Source of the DNA: Brachybacterium massiliense
GTDB lineage: Bacteria; Actinomycetota; Actinomycetes; Actinomycetales; Dermabacteraceae
Reading direction: 5' to 3'
Length of the DNA stretch: 64,000 nt
NCBI RefSeq assembly: GCF_900184245.1
Contig: NZ_FXXB01000006.1
Coordinates: 1-64,000, forward strand
Of the stretch, positions 7,766 to 15,398 are shown piece by piece. Within the stretch, counting starts at the first letter, position 1. Each line of letters starts with the position of its first letter. The notes under the pieces are model-generated. The model saw only the letters and a list, made by a program, of their open reading frames with translations, was not told where the DNA came from and did not search any database. A program made the position numbers and the translations under genes.

Positions 7766-9089
7766 TCATCCCGAGACGTTCACCGTAGCGCGCGCCTCGA
7801 GCTGCCGGCCGTCCGCGCTGTGGCCCTGCAGCACCACCTCCGCGGTGCCCGGGGACGCAGCAATGATCGTCACCTGCTCGGCATCGGCCACATGGGAGCC
7901 GGAGGGCAGCGACCACACCCAGGAGTCCACCCCTTCGACCTCGGCGGTGAACACCGCCTCCTCGCCCACGGCGACCTCCTCGGGGCCGGTGATCGTCAGC
8001 GACGCCCCTTCGACGGCCGACGGCACCGCGTCCCCGCGACCGAGCAGCATCCCCGCCCCGAGGCCGAGCAGCAGCGCGGCCACGACGACCAGCGCGGTCA
8101 GGACCGTGCGGCGGCGCAGGGCGGGGGGAGCGGAGGGCGCGTCGGCGGCGAGGGCCGACGCGCCCTCCGCTCGTGCTCGCTGGGGCCGACGGGGGCGTCG
8201 CGCTCTCCGGGGCCGGAGGGGTGAGCGCCTGCTCGACCTCGGCGAGCCATTCCCGGGCGTCGCTCTGGCGGGCGCCGGGATCCTCCGCGAGGCCCCGCTC
8301 GATGACCGCATCGAGCGCGGCGGGCAGGGAGGCGCCCTGGATCAGCCAGCGCAGCAGCGCGGACATCGCCCAGATGTCGGCGCGGATGTCCACCACCGCC
8401 GGACGGGACTGCTCGGGCGGGCGGAATCCCTCGGTGCCGGCCGCGACGGTGAGCCCGGAGCTGACGGCGAGGTCCTTGCACATCCCCAGGTCCGCGACCA
8501 GCAGGCGCTCATCGGCCCCCAGCAGCACCGCGCCGGTCCGGGCGGCCCGGGTGCCGGCGCCGCCGTCGGCCCCGGCCCCGACACCTGCGCCCGCCCCCGC
8601 GCTTGTCCCCGCGGGAGTCCCTGCCTCGACCTCGCTGACGGTCCCTCCGGCGCTGGTCAGCAGCAGGTTCCCGGGGCTGAGGTCGCGATGCACCAGCCGG
8701 GCGCGATGCACGGCGTCCACGGCGGCGGCGAGCGGGCGCGCAAGAGCCAGCACCTCCTCGGCGCTCGCCCGCCACCCGTCGCTGCGCAGCATCGCGACGC
8801 GGTCGCGCAGGGTGCCGCGGTCGGCGTGCTCGAGCACCAGGTAGGGCTGCTGGCGGGGCGTCTGGTCGATGTCGTGGACGGCGACCACGTGGGGGCCGCC
8901 CACGCGGCGCAGGCTGCGGCCCTCGGCGATGAACCGTTCGCGGATCTCGGGGTTCAGGCTGTGGTTCTCGGCGAGGACCTTCACCACGACCGTCGCATCC
9001 AGCCGCTGGTCGTGGGCGAGATAGGCGGTGGCGAAGGAGCCGACGCCCACCACCTCGAGCAGCCGGTAGTGGCCCAGCAGCTCGTCCAT
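7766..9089 (-). CDS. Membrane Ser/Thr protein kinase, with frameshift before the TM segment
   Basis: The first frame (9089 down to about 8190) encodes a complete eukaryotic-like kinase: GVGSFATAYLA glycine loop, VVVKVL lysine, LVHRDLSPGNLLL catalytic loop and ADLG in place of DFG. A Gly/Ala-rich insertion lies between catalytic loop and DLG. The membrane helix (TVLTALVVVAALLLGLGAGMLL) and an extracellular domain of about 95 residues (ITGPEEVAVGEEAVFTAEVE, Ig/PKD-like) follow in the neighbouring frame, ending at 7766. The frames meet at C/G homopolymers near 8175-8195, so a one-base indel or sequencing error is likely. Without the shift the first frame runs on to 7692 as Arg-rich nonsense. The ATG overlaps the stop of the sigma-factor gene. 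Confidence 0.8.
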
Positions 9090-9757
9090 CAGCGCTCCGC
9101 GGCGGCGGTGCCGCCTGCCTCGAGCCGGCCGGCGAGCATCGCGCGGCCGCGGCTGATCTGCGACTTCACGGTGCCCTCGCTGCGGTCGAGACGCTCGGCG
9201 ATCTCGCGATAGGGCAGCTGCTCGAGATCGCGCAGCACCACCGGGATCCGGTAGAGCTCCGGCAGCTGCTCGAGCAGCTGGTGCACGGTGACCCGGTCCG
9301 CGATCAGCGAGCTCATCCGGGCCGAAGGGCGGTCCGACTCCTGCAGCTCGACGGTCTCGCGCTGGCGGCGCAGATGATCGGCCACCCGGCGCCGCACGAT
9401 GCTGTGCACCCAGGTGGTCACCTTCGCCCGACCGTCGTACCCGCTGATCGACTGGGCGATCGAGATCAGGGAGTCCTGGGCGACGTCCTCCACCGCGACC
9501 GGGTCCAGCAGCGCGGCACCGGCGAAACGACGCACCACCCCGGAGCCGTCGAGGGTCTCGAGGAACAACGTGAGCGCGTCATGGCCGGTGGAGGTGAGAG
9601 GGGCGAGCACGGCGAGCACCTCGTCCAGGCCCTCCGTCTCGAGCATCCCGTCCACCGCGTGCCGGGCGGCATCGAGCCTGCCCTCGCGCACGTGTCGGGC
9701 CAGCTCCTGGCCGTGCCGTGTGGTGCCCCCGGGCGACGGTCCCCGCTCCGTGTCCAT
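9089..9757 (-). CDS. ECF-type RNA polymerase sigma factor
   Basis: The 222-residue protein has a sigma-70 region 2 (about residues 85-140: VAQDSLISIAQSISGYDGRAKVTTWVHSI) and region 4 (about 165-212: LLEQLPELYRIPVVLRDLEQ, then IAERLDRSEGTVKSQISRGR). There is no region 1.1 or 3, as in ECF sigma factors. An extra N-terminal helical region of about 70 residues precedes region 2. The ATG at 9757 is preceded by TAGGCT at seven bases, which fits a leaderless transcript. The stop codon overlaps the kinase start by one base (TGATG), so sigma factor and kinase are translationally coupled. The kinase probably controls this sigma factor or its regulon. Confidence 0.88.
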   Translation of the reverse strand: MDTERGPSPGGTTRHGQELARHVREGRLDAARHAVDGMLETEGLDEVLAVLAPLTSTGHDALTLFLETLDGSGVVRRFAGAALLDPVAVEDVAQDSLISIAQSISGYDGRAKVTTWVHSIVRRRVADHLRRQRETVELQESDRPSARMSSLIADRVTVHQLLEQLPELYRIPVVLRDLEQLPYREIAERLDRSEGTVKSQISRGRAMLAGRLEAGGTAAAER

Positions 9758-9805
9758 GGGATCGAGCCTAACCCGGTGCCGGCGCGTCACCGGCCGCCGT
9801 CTCGT

Positions 9806-10322
9806 TCACGGCAGCTGCGGCACCGCGGCGAGGAGCTTCTGGGTGTACGGGTCCTTCGGGGCGGTGAGCACGTCCAGGGTGGGGCCTTGCTCCACGATCC
9901 GGCCGTCGTGCAGGATCACGGTCTCCTCGCACAGGCGGCCCACGATCGCGATGTCGTGGCTGACCATCACCAGCGTCATCCCCAGCTCGTCCTTCAACTG
10001 CGCGAGCAGCTCGATGATCTGGGCGCGCACCGAGACGTCGAGCGCGCTGGCCGGTTCGTCGGCCACCAGCACCTGGGGGGAGGGGGCCAGGGCGCGGGCG
10101 ATCGCGATGCGCTGACGCTGCCCGCCCGAGAACTCCCCGGGATAGCGGGAGGCCATCTCGGGGGCAAGGCCCACGGCCTCGAGCAGCTCGGCCACGCGCA
10201 TGCGGTGGTCCCCCGGGATCGCGAGGGACTCGAGCGGCTCGCGGAGGATCTGGTCCACGCTCATGCGCGGGTCCAGCGAGGAGCGGGGGTCCTGGAAGAC
10301 CAGCTGCACGGAGCGTCGGAAC
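9806..10322 (-). pseudogene. Truncated second copy of DppF-like ABC ATPase
   Basis: This segment encodes the C-terminal two-thirds of a peptide-type ABC ATPase, from RRSVQLVFQDPRSSLDPRMS to the end. Walker A and the first 90 residues are absent. It matches the gene at 2802-3605. The first 270 or so bases from the 3' end are almost identical, and the rest diverges at many silent and a few replacement positions (for example LAIPGDHRMR versus LVVPGDHRAR). At 10322 homology stops abruptly in non-coding DNA. It cannot make a working ATPase. It is a direct repeat of the 2.8-kb locus, about 7 kb away. Confidence 0.8.
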
Positions 10323-10586
10323 GCACCGGTCGCACCGGCGGGCGGCTACCGCCCTACCAAGAAGATCTTAGGTCGCCCCCAGGCGCAGGGAGGGGCCCAG
10401 AGGTGTCATCTCCGTCTCGCCAGAGGCGTTCCGGCGCGGCGAGCGGGCGCCTCGCGCTCCGTGCCGTGGGACCTAGGGCGCCGGGCGGGGGTGATGCCGG
10501 TAGTGTGCTGACGAGCCGGCCACAGCAGCCTGGCCCCGCGCGCCCGAGGACCCGGCGCGCGGACGTCGATCCGAGGGGATGTCTCC

Positions 10587-10904
10587 ATGGAACAGATCAC
10601 CGTCGCCGGTCACCCCGAGCCCGTCCCCGCCTCCGCCGTCGCCGCACGGATGCTGAGCGAGCGCCTCGAGAGCGTGCGCCAGAGCCGTGGCGCCGACGCC
10701 GCCGACAACCTCGAGCAGCTGGTGGGCAAGCGGATCGGTACCCTGCTCGAGGGCGGGATGCCCGGCATCGACGTCGCGACCATGCGCGCGATCGTGAACT
10801 ATGTGGAGATCCCCGAGGAGGAGGACACCTCCACCGCGCTCGGCCGCGCCGTGCAGGGGCTGCGCGACAAAGCCGCCCAGCGCGGCAAGCGCATCATGGA
10901 CTGA
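10587..10904 (+). CDS. Conserved hypothetical protein, 105 residues
   Basis: The product is a small, acidic, probably helical cytoplasmic protein (MEQITVAGHPEPVPASAVAA, ending GKRIMD) with no signal peptide and no motif I can name. A GAGGGGATGT stretch before the ATG can serve as ribosome-binding site. TAGTGT near 10499 could be a -10 box. Its end (CATGGACTGA) resembles the first, most degenerate unit of the tandem repeat that follows, which suggests the repeat grew from the 3' end of this gene. Confidence 0.6.
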   Translation: MEQITVAGHPEPVPASAVAARMLSERLESVRQSRGADAADNLEQLVGKRIGTLLEGGMPGIDVATMRAIVNYVEIPEEEDTSTALGRAVQGLRDKAAQRGKRIMD

Positions 10905-10921
10905 TCCGCCCTGTGAGTGCT

Positions 10922-11066
10922 CGCATGGACTGAGCCGCCCGCCGGATGCTCGGATGAGCTGAGCTGCCCGCCGGATGCTCGGATGGGCTGAGCTGCCCGC
11001 CGGGTGCTCGGATGGGCTGAGCTGCCCGCCGGGTGCTCGGATGGGCTGAGCTGCCCGCCGGGTGCT
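10922..11066 (+). repeat. Five tandem copies of a 29-bp unit
   Basis: Five head-to-tail 29-bp units start at 10922, 10951, 10980, 11009 and 11038. Each follows the pattern CGGATGRGCTGAGCTGCCCG plus CCGGRTGCT. The last three are identical, the second differs at two positions and the first is degenerate. The unit length is not a multiple of three and stop codons occur in each unit, so it is non-coding. Confidence 0.9.
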
Positions 11067-11139
11067 CGGGGGCCGATGGTCGAGTACTGGCGCCACAGCG
11101 ACCTCTATGGCTATATCGCCGTACAACTCGCTCCTGCGC

Positions 11140-11254
11140 CCGTAGTCGACGACCGGGCCCGGCACGTGCGGCCCTTGGGTCCGTACTCGACGACCGGGCC
11201 CGGCGTGTGCGGTCATCGGGCCCGGCGCGTGCGGCCCCTGCGCCTGTACTCGAC
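11140..11254 (+). repeat. Degenerate direct repeats with GGGCCC palindromes
   Basis: An 18-base sequence TCGACGACCGGGCCCGGC occurs at 11146-11163 and 11187-11204, 41 bp apart. A third partial copy (GGGCCCGGCGCGTGCGG) follows from about 11218, and TACTCGAC recurs near 11247. Together with the 29-bp array it fills the 483-bp non-coding gap between 10904 and 11388. I see no gene there. Confidence 0.65.
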
Positions 11255-11356
11255 CTTCAGCCCCCGATACACCTCTCGCGCATCACGGTCTGGGCGGCAA
11301 TCCCCGCGCCTCGCTCGGAAGGGGCCGATGTCCACCCCTGACCACCGATGGTTTTG

Positions 11357-11373
11357 CTTATGCCCCACATAAG
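11357..11373 (+). promoter_or_regulatory. Candidate operator of the thiosulfate-uptake genes
   Basis: CTTATG-N5-CATAAG is a perfect inverted repeat 14 bp upstream of the tsuA start. It lies immediately before the probable -10 box TAGCGT (11375-11380). Its place makes it a likely repressor site. The regulator is unknown and no regulator gene is adjacent. Confidence 0.55.
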
Positions 11374-11387
11374 TTAGCGTGGCGCCC

Positions 11388-12455
11388 ATGATTCTGACTG
11401 GCCTCCTCCTCGGCGCGGTGCTCGGCTACGTCCTGCAGCGCTCGCGGTTCTGCGTCACCGGCGCGTTCCGCGACCTGTACATGGCCCGCTCCGCGCGCTA
11501 CTTCATCCCCTTCCTCCTCGCCATCGCGATCCAGGCGATCGGCGTCGCCGCGCTCACCGGCGCGGGCGTCATCGCCCCCGAGGCCGCGTCCTTCGCACCG
11601 CTCGCGGTGATCGGTGGCGGCCTGCTGTTCGGCGTCGGCATCATCATGGCCGGCGGCTGCGCCACCGGCACCTACTACCGCGCTGGCGAGGGCCTGATCG
11701 GCTCCTGGGTCGCGCTGATCTTCTACGCCCTGTTCGCCGCCGTGATGAAGTACGGGCCGCTGGGCGGATTCACCGAGGCCGCCCGCGCCCGCACCGTCGG
11801 CGCCACCACCATCCAGGAGACGCTCGGCGTGAGCGTCTGGGTGCCCACGATCCTGTTCTCCGCCCTGGTCGCAGCGCTCGTGGTGCGCCAGGTGCGCAAG
11901 AACGCCGGGAAGAAGGCCGTGCGCCTGCCCGCCCGCCGCACCGGCATCGGCCACTACCTCGCCGACGTCGCCTGGAACCCGTGGGTGGGCGGCGTGCTGC
12001 TGGGCCTGATCGCGATCGCGGCCTGGGTGCTCTCCACCGCCTCCGGCCGCAACGGCGGCCTGGGCATCACCACACCCTCGGCCAAGATCGTCACCTTCCT
12101 GACCACCGGGGACGTCACCCTCGTGGACTGGTCGGTGATGCTCGTGCTCGGCATCCTGCTCGGCTCGTTCATCGCCGCCAAGCTCTCGGGCGAGTTCCGC
12201 TGGCGGGTGCCGGACTCCGCCACCATCCTGCGCAGCGCCGGAGGGGGCGTGGCCATGGGCGTGGGCGCCGCGCTCGCCGGCGGCTGCACCATCGGCAACT
12301 CCCTGGTGGAGACCAGTCTGTTCAGCTACCAGGGCTGGGTCTCCTTCGCCGCGATCATGCTCGGCACCTGGGGCGCGGCCTGGTTCTTCCTGATGCGCCC
12401 GCAGAAGGCCGCCGCGCAGAACCGTCCCGCCCCCGTGCTCAGCCCCGCCGGCTGA
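11388..12455 (+). CDS. tsuA: YeeE/YedE-family thiosulfate transporter TsuA
   Basis: The 355-residue protein is a polytopic membrane channel of the YeeE/YedE (DUF395) family. It opens with LLGAVLGYVLQRSRFCVTGAFRD and has two repeats of the family signature: GIIMAGGCATGTYYRAGEG (about residue 85) and GVGAALAGGCTIGNSL (about 295). These conserved Cys residues pass thiosulfate through the membrane in characterised TsuA. The ATG at 11388 is preferred to the GTG at 11379 because TAGCGT lies seven bases before it, as in other leaderless genes here. A TusA-like gene follows 38 bp downstream, the usual TsuA-TsuB pair that feeds sulfur into cysteine synthesis. Confidence 0.9.
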   Translation: MILTGLLLGAVLGYVLQRSRFCVTGAFRDLYMARSARYFIPFLLAIAIQAIGVAALTGAGVIAPEAASFAPLAVIGGGLLFGVGIIMAGGCATGTYYRAGEGLIGSWVALIFYALFAAVMKYGPLGGFTEAARARTVGATTIQETLGVSVWVPTILFSALVAALVVRQVRKNAGKKAVRLPARRTGIGHYLADVAWNPWVGGVLLGLIAIAAWVLSTASGRNGGLGITTPSAKIVTFLTTGDVTLVDWSVMLVLGILLGSFIAAKLSGEFRWRVPDSATILRSAGGGVAMGVGAALAGGCTIGNSLVETSLFSYQGWVSFAAIMLGTWGAAWFFLMRPQKAAAQNRPAPVLSPAG

Positions 12456-12493
12456 GCGGCACGCCTCGACCCGACCCACCGGAAGGACCTCTC

Positions 12494-12724
12494 ATGCCTG
12501 CCTACACCCTGCAGACCAACGGCGCCGTGTGCCCGTTCCCGCTGATCGACGCGAAGAACGCGATGCAGCAGCTGAACACCGGCGATGACCTGATCATCGG
12601 CTTCGACTGCACCCAGGCCACCGACTCGCTGCCCCAATGGGCGGCCGAGGACGGCCACGAGGTGGTCGCCTTCGACCGCACCGGCGACGCCGGCTGGAGC
12701 ATCACGGTGCGCAAGGGCGCCTGA
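12494..12724 (+). CDS. tsuB: TusA-like sulfurtransferase TsuB
   Basis: This 76-residue protein has the SirA/TusA fold with the signature CPFPL at residues 13-17, whose first Cys carries the persulfide. The rest (DAKNAMQQLNTGDDLIIGFD, DSLPQWAAEDGHEV) fits the two-layer alpha/beta fold. It has GGAAGGA about eight bases before the ATG. Beside the YeeE-type channel it is expected to accept thiosulfate or its sulfur at the inner face of the membrane. The region 12725-12858 between it and the convergent next gene holds only short GC-rich repeats. Confidence 0.9.
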   Translation: MPAYTLQTNGAVCPFPLIDAKNAMQQLNTGDDLIIGFDCTQATDSLPQWAAEDGHEVVAFDRTGDAGWSITVRKGA

Positions 12725-12858
12725 GCCTCGAGCTGCGGGTCCGACGGGTCCGATCGGCGGAAGAAGCCGACAGGGCCGGCCGGCGGAAGGGCCGACGGGC
12801 CCGGCCGGCGAGCCGCAGACTGCGTCACGCAGCCCCGCGGCGGGACGTGCCAGCGGCG

Positions 12859-13305
12859 TCAGCGGATGTTGCTCCACACCGCCACATGGACCGTCGGCTC
12901 GGTGTCCTGACTGATCACCACCACGTAATCCATGGTGGAGCCGATCGTGCCGCTGGCTACGCGATCACCCTGCTTCTGCACACCCTCGCCCAGCTCGGCC
13001 ACCACCACGGGCAGATCATCACGCTCGGCCCGCGACTCGATGCCCTCGGGGAAGTTCGCCCGCACCCAGTGCTCGACCTCTCCGACCGGGCCGCTGAACA
13101 CGACGATGTGCCCCCAGCCATGAGCACTCTCGAGCGGACCCTCTGCGAGCTGCATCTCGAGGTCAGGGGGAAGGAAACCGCCCTCGGTCAGGAGCATCTC
13201 GGGGTTGTTCGCGATGCTCGGCACGTCGCCGTACGTGCAGGCCGCGGCGAGCAGACTCGTGGCCATGGCGGCTGCGGCACCTTGGAGGAAGCGGCGTCGC
13301 TGCAC
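12859..13305 (-). CDS. Putative lipoprotein with twin-arginine signal
   Basis: The product is 148 residues if started at the GTG at 13305, which has AAAGGA about ten bases upstream. It begins VQRRRFLQGAAAAMATSLLA and has a lipobox (AAAC near residue 22). The mature part is a single domain with WGHIVVFSGPVGEVEHWVRA and a predicted strand TVHVAVWSN at the end. I do not recognise the domain. It is convergent with tsuB, and the TetR gene lies 62 bp upstream in the same direction. It is likely exported and membrane-anchored. Confidence 0.65.
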   Translation of the reverse strand: MQRRRFLQGAAAAMATSLLAAACTYGDVPSIANNPEMLLTEGGFLPPDLEMQLAEGPLESAHGWGHIVVFSGPVGEVEHWVRANFPEGIESRAERDDLPVVVAELGEGVQKQGDRVASGTIGSTMDYVVVISQDTEPTVHVAVWSNIR

Positions 13306-13367
13306 GGGACGGGTCCTTTCTGCGGCGTCGGCGCAACCTAGCACGGCGTCTGTGCACTCGCCGGGGC

Positions 13368-13967
13368 TCAGCGGTCCTCGCGCAGCAGGCGCCGCACCGC
13401 CTCCCGCACCACGGCCGCGTCCTGCGGCTCGGTGTCCAGGGCGCGGTGGATGGTGAGCCCCTCGATGAGGGCGTCGACCATGCGGGCCGTCGGCGGATCC
13501 AGATGCTGCTCGAGCGCGGCGCGGCTCGCCGCCATCCAGGCGTTGGTCAGCGCGCGGTACGCAGGCTGGCGCGCGGCGAGGGTGTACAGCTCGTGGGTGA
13601 GGACCAGCTCGCGCGGGGAGTCGAAGATGTCCTCGAGGATGTGCGCGGAGATCGCCTCGGCCACCTCCTCGCGGGTGCTCGCCCGCGCCATGCGCTGCGC
13701 GATCGTGGAGCTCACGGAGAGCGCGAAGCGGGTGAAGGCCTCCCGCAGCAGCTCGTCCATCCCGGTGAAGTGATAGGTCATCGACCCCAGCGGCACCCCG
13801 GCCGCGGCCGCGACCCGCCGGTGTGAGGTGCCGGCCACCCCGTGCTCGGCGAGCACCTGAAGGCAGGCGTCGATGATGCGGTCCCTCCGCTGGGGGTCAT
13901 GGCGCCGGCGGCGAGCACCGCGCGGCGCTTGCTGGGCGTCGCGTCGCGGAGCATCGGCCGGGGTCAT
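13368..13967 (-). CDS. TetR-family transcriptional regulator
   Basis: The 199-residue protein has a TetR helix-turn-helix at about residues 25-70 (RIIDACLQVLAEHGVAGTSH, then VAAAAGVPLGSMTYHF) and a ligand-binding domain behind it. The start at 13967 is preceded by TAGGTT at seven bases, consistent with a leaderless mRNA. It is divergent from an MFS gene. A perfect 19-bp palindrome in the shared promoter region (13998-14016) is the likely operator for both genes, so it probably represses the transporter and itself until a ligand binds. Confidence 0.9.
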   Translation of the reverse strand: MTPADAPRRDAQQAPRGARRRRHDPQRRDRIIDACLQVLAEHGVAGTSHRRVAAAAGVPLGSMTYHFTGMDELLREAFTRFALSVSSTIAQRMARASTREEVAEAISAHILEDIFDSPRELVLTHELYTLAARQPAYRALTNAWMAASRAALEQHLDPPTARMVDALIEGLTIHRALDTEPQDAAVVREAVRRLLREDR

Positions 13968-13997
13968 GGGGGAGAACCTACCCCACCTATGTACGGG

Positions 13998-14016
13998 CGT
14001 ACACACGCTGTGTACG
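13998..14016 (+). promoter_or_regulatory. Perfect 19-bp TetR operator
   Basis: CGTACACA-CGC-TGTGTACG is a perfect palindrome between the divergent TetR and MFS genes. It overlaps TACGAT (14013-14018), the probable -10 box of the MFS gene, so binding would block its transcription. This also argues that the MFS start lies downstream of 14025. Confidence 0.8.
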
Positions 14017-14084
14017 ATCGTCCCCTGCGGCGTCGGACCGTCGCGCCCACCTCCTACTTCTCGCGAAAGTCGTCACCGCACACC

Positions 14085-15308
14085 GTGTACTCCCTCCTGC
14101 TCGCGATCATCTACCTCGCCTTCATCAGCCTCGGCCTGCCCGACTCCCTCGTGGGCGCCGGCTGGCCGGTGATGCACCAGGACCTCGGCGTCCCCGTCGC
14201 CTTCGCCGGCATCGTCACGATGATCATCGCGATCGGCACGATCATCTCCAGCCTCGCCTCCGAGCGCCTCACCCTGCGCTTCGGCGCCGGGGCGGTCACC
14301 GTGGTCAGCGTGGGGATGACCGCCGCCGCGCTGCTGGGCTTCTCCACCTCGAGCGCGTTCTGGATGCTGTGCCTGTGGGCGATCCCGTACGGGCTCGGGG
14401 CGGGCGCGGTGGACGCGGCCCTGAACAACTATGTGGCCCTGCACTACGCCGCGCGGCATATGAACTGGCTGCACAGCTTCTGGGGTGTGGGTGCCTCGAT
14501 CAGCCCCTTCGTGATGGGCTACGCGATCTCCTCCGGCGGCGGCTGGTCCAGCGCCTACCTCGCGATCGGCGTGGTCCAGGCCGTGCTCACCCTCGGCCTG
14601 CTGCTCAGCATCCCGCTGTGGGGGAAGGTGGACCGCGAACGCACCCGTGCGCGGGACGTCCAGACCCATGAGCCCGACGCCGACGCGCCCGCCCAGAAGG
14701 GCAGCGCCCCGGTGCCGCTCGCGACGGCGCTCAAGGTCCCCGGCGTGGTGCTGATCCTGCTGGCCTTCTTCGCCTACTGCTCCCTCGAGAGCACGGCGCT
14801 GGTGTGGTCGGCCTCGTACATGGTCGCCGAGCGCGGCGCCCCGCCGGCCCTCGCGGCGAAGCTCGGCGCGCTGTTCATCCTGGGCCTGACCGCCGGGCGC
14901 TTCCTGGCCGGCTTCTTCGCCGACAGGATCGGGGACCGCGCCCTGATCCGCGGCGGCTTCGTCGCGATCGGCGTGGGTGCGGTGCTGCTGGTGCTGCCGC
15001 TGCCCACCGACGTGGTCGGCTTCGTGGGCCTGGTGATCATCGGCCTCGGCTCCGCACCGGTGTACCCGGCGATCATCCACTCCACACCGGGCAACTTCGG
15101 CCGACGCAACTCCCAGGCCATCATCGGCATCCAGATGGCCGCCGCCTATGTGGGCTCCACCCTCGCCCCGCCGCTGTTCGGGGTGCTGTCCACCTGGACC
15201 GGGATGTGGATCTTCCCGGTGTACATCGGTGTGCTGACGGTGCTGGGACTGGTGATGTCCGAGCGGCTGAACCGGGTGGTGCCCGCCCCGTCGGCCGCGA
15301 CGGCGTGA
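14085..15308 (+). CDS. MFS transporter, FucP-like sugar permease
   Basis: The protein has about 407 residues and twelve membrane helices. It begins VYSLLLAIIYLAFISLGLPDSLVGAG and has GVGASISPFVMGYAIS and SAPVYPAIIHSTPGNFG, features of the FHS/FucP-like branch of MFS. The frame is open far upstream through the TetR gene, so the start is uncertain. The GTG at 14085 was chosen because it lies after the TetR operator and -10 box; an ATG at 13989 is possible but sits in front of the operator. It is followed 90 bp later by an alpha-L-fucosidase gene, suggesting uptake of fucose or fucosides. Confidence 0.8.
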   Translation: MYSLLLAIIYLAFISLGLPDSLVGAGWPVMHQDLGVPVAFAGIVTMIIAIGTIISSLASERLTLRFGAGAVTVVSVGMTAAALLGFSTSSAFWMLCLWAIPYGLGAGAVDAALNNYVALHYAARHMNWLHSFWGVGASISPFVMGYAISSGGGWSSAYLAIGVVQAVLTLGLLLSIPLWGKVDRERTRARDVQTHEPDADAPAQKGSAPVPLATALKVPGVVLILLAFFAYCSLESTALVWSASYMVAERGAPPALAAKLGALFILGLTAGRFLAGFFADRIGDRALIRGGFVAIGVGAVLLVLPLPTDVVGFVGLVIIGLGSAPVYPAIIHSTPGNFGRRNSQAIIGIQMAAAYVGSTLAPPLFGVLSTWTGMWIFPVYIGVLTVLGLVMSERLNRVVPAPSAATA

Positions 15309-15398
15309 GATCGCGCAGGTACTGGGCGTGCTGGGCACGAGCGCGACGGAGCCCGTAGCGTAGGGCGCACCACTCGACGCGGAGAACCGGAGAGCGCT

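Noticed and set aside
8160-8200. Programmed ribosomal frameshift in the kinase gene
   Set aside because: There is no recognisable slippery heptamer with a downstream structure; a homopolymer indel or error is simpler.
10922-11066. Regular short repeats resembling a CRISPR array
   Set aside because: The 29-bp units are directly adjacent with no spacers, and there are no cas genes. It is a simple tandem repeat.
11379-11387. GTG at 11379 as start of tsuA
   Set aside because: It would lie inside the probable -10 box TAGCGT (11375-11380); the ATG at 11388 fits the leaderless spacing.
13842-14084. N-terminal extension of the MFS protein upstream of 14085
   Set aside because: It overlaps the TetR coding region and operator, is Arg-rich and has no membrane-protein character.
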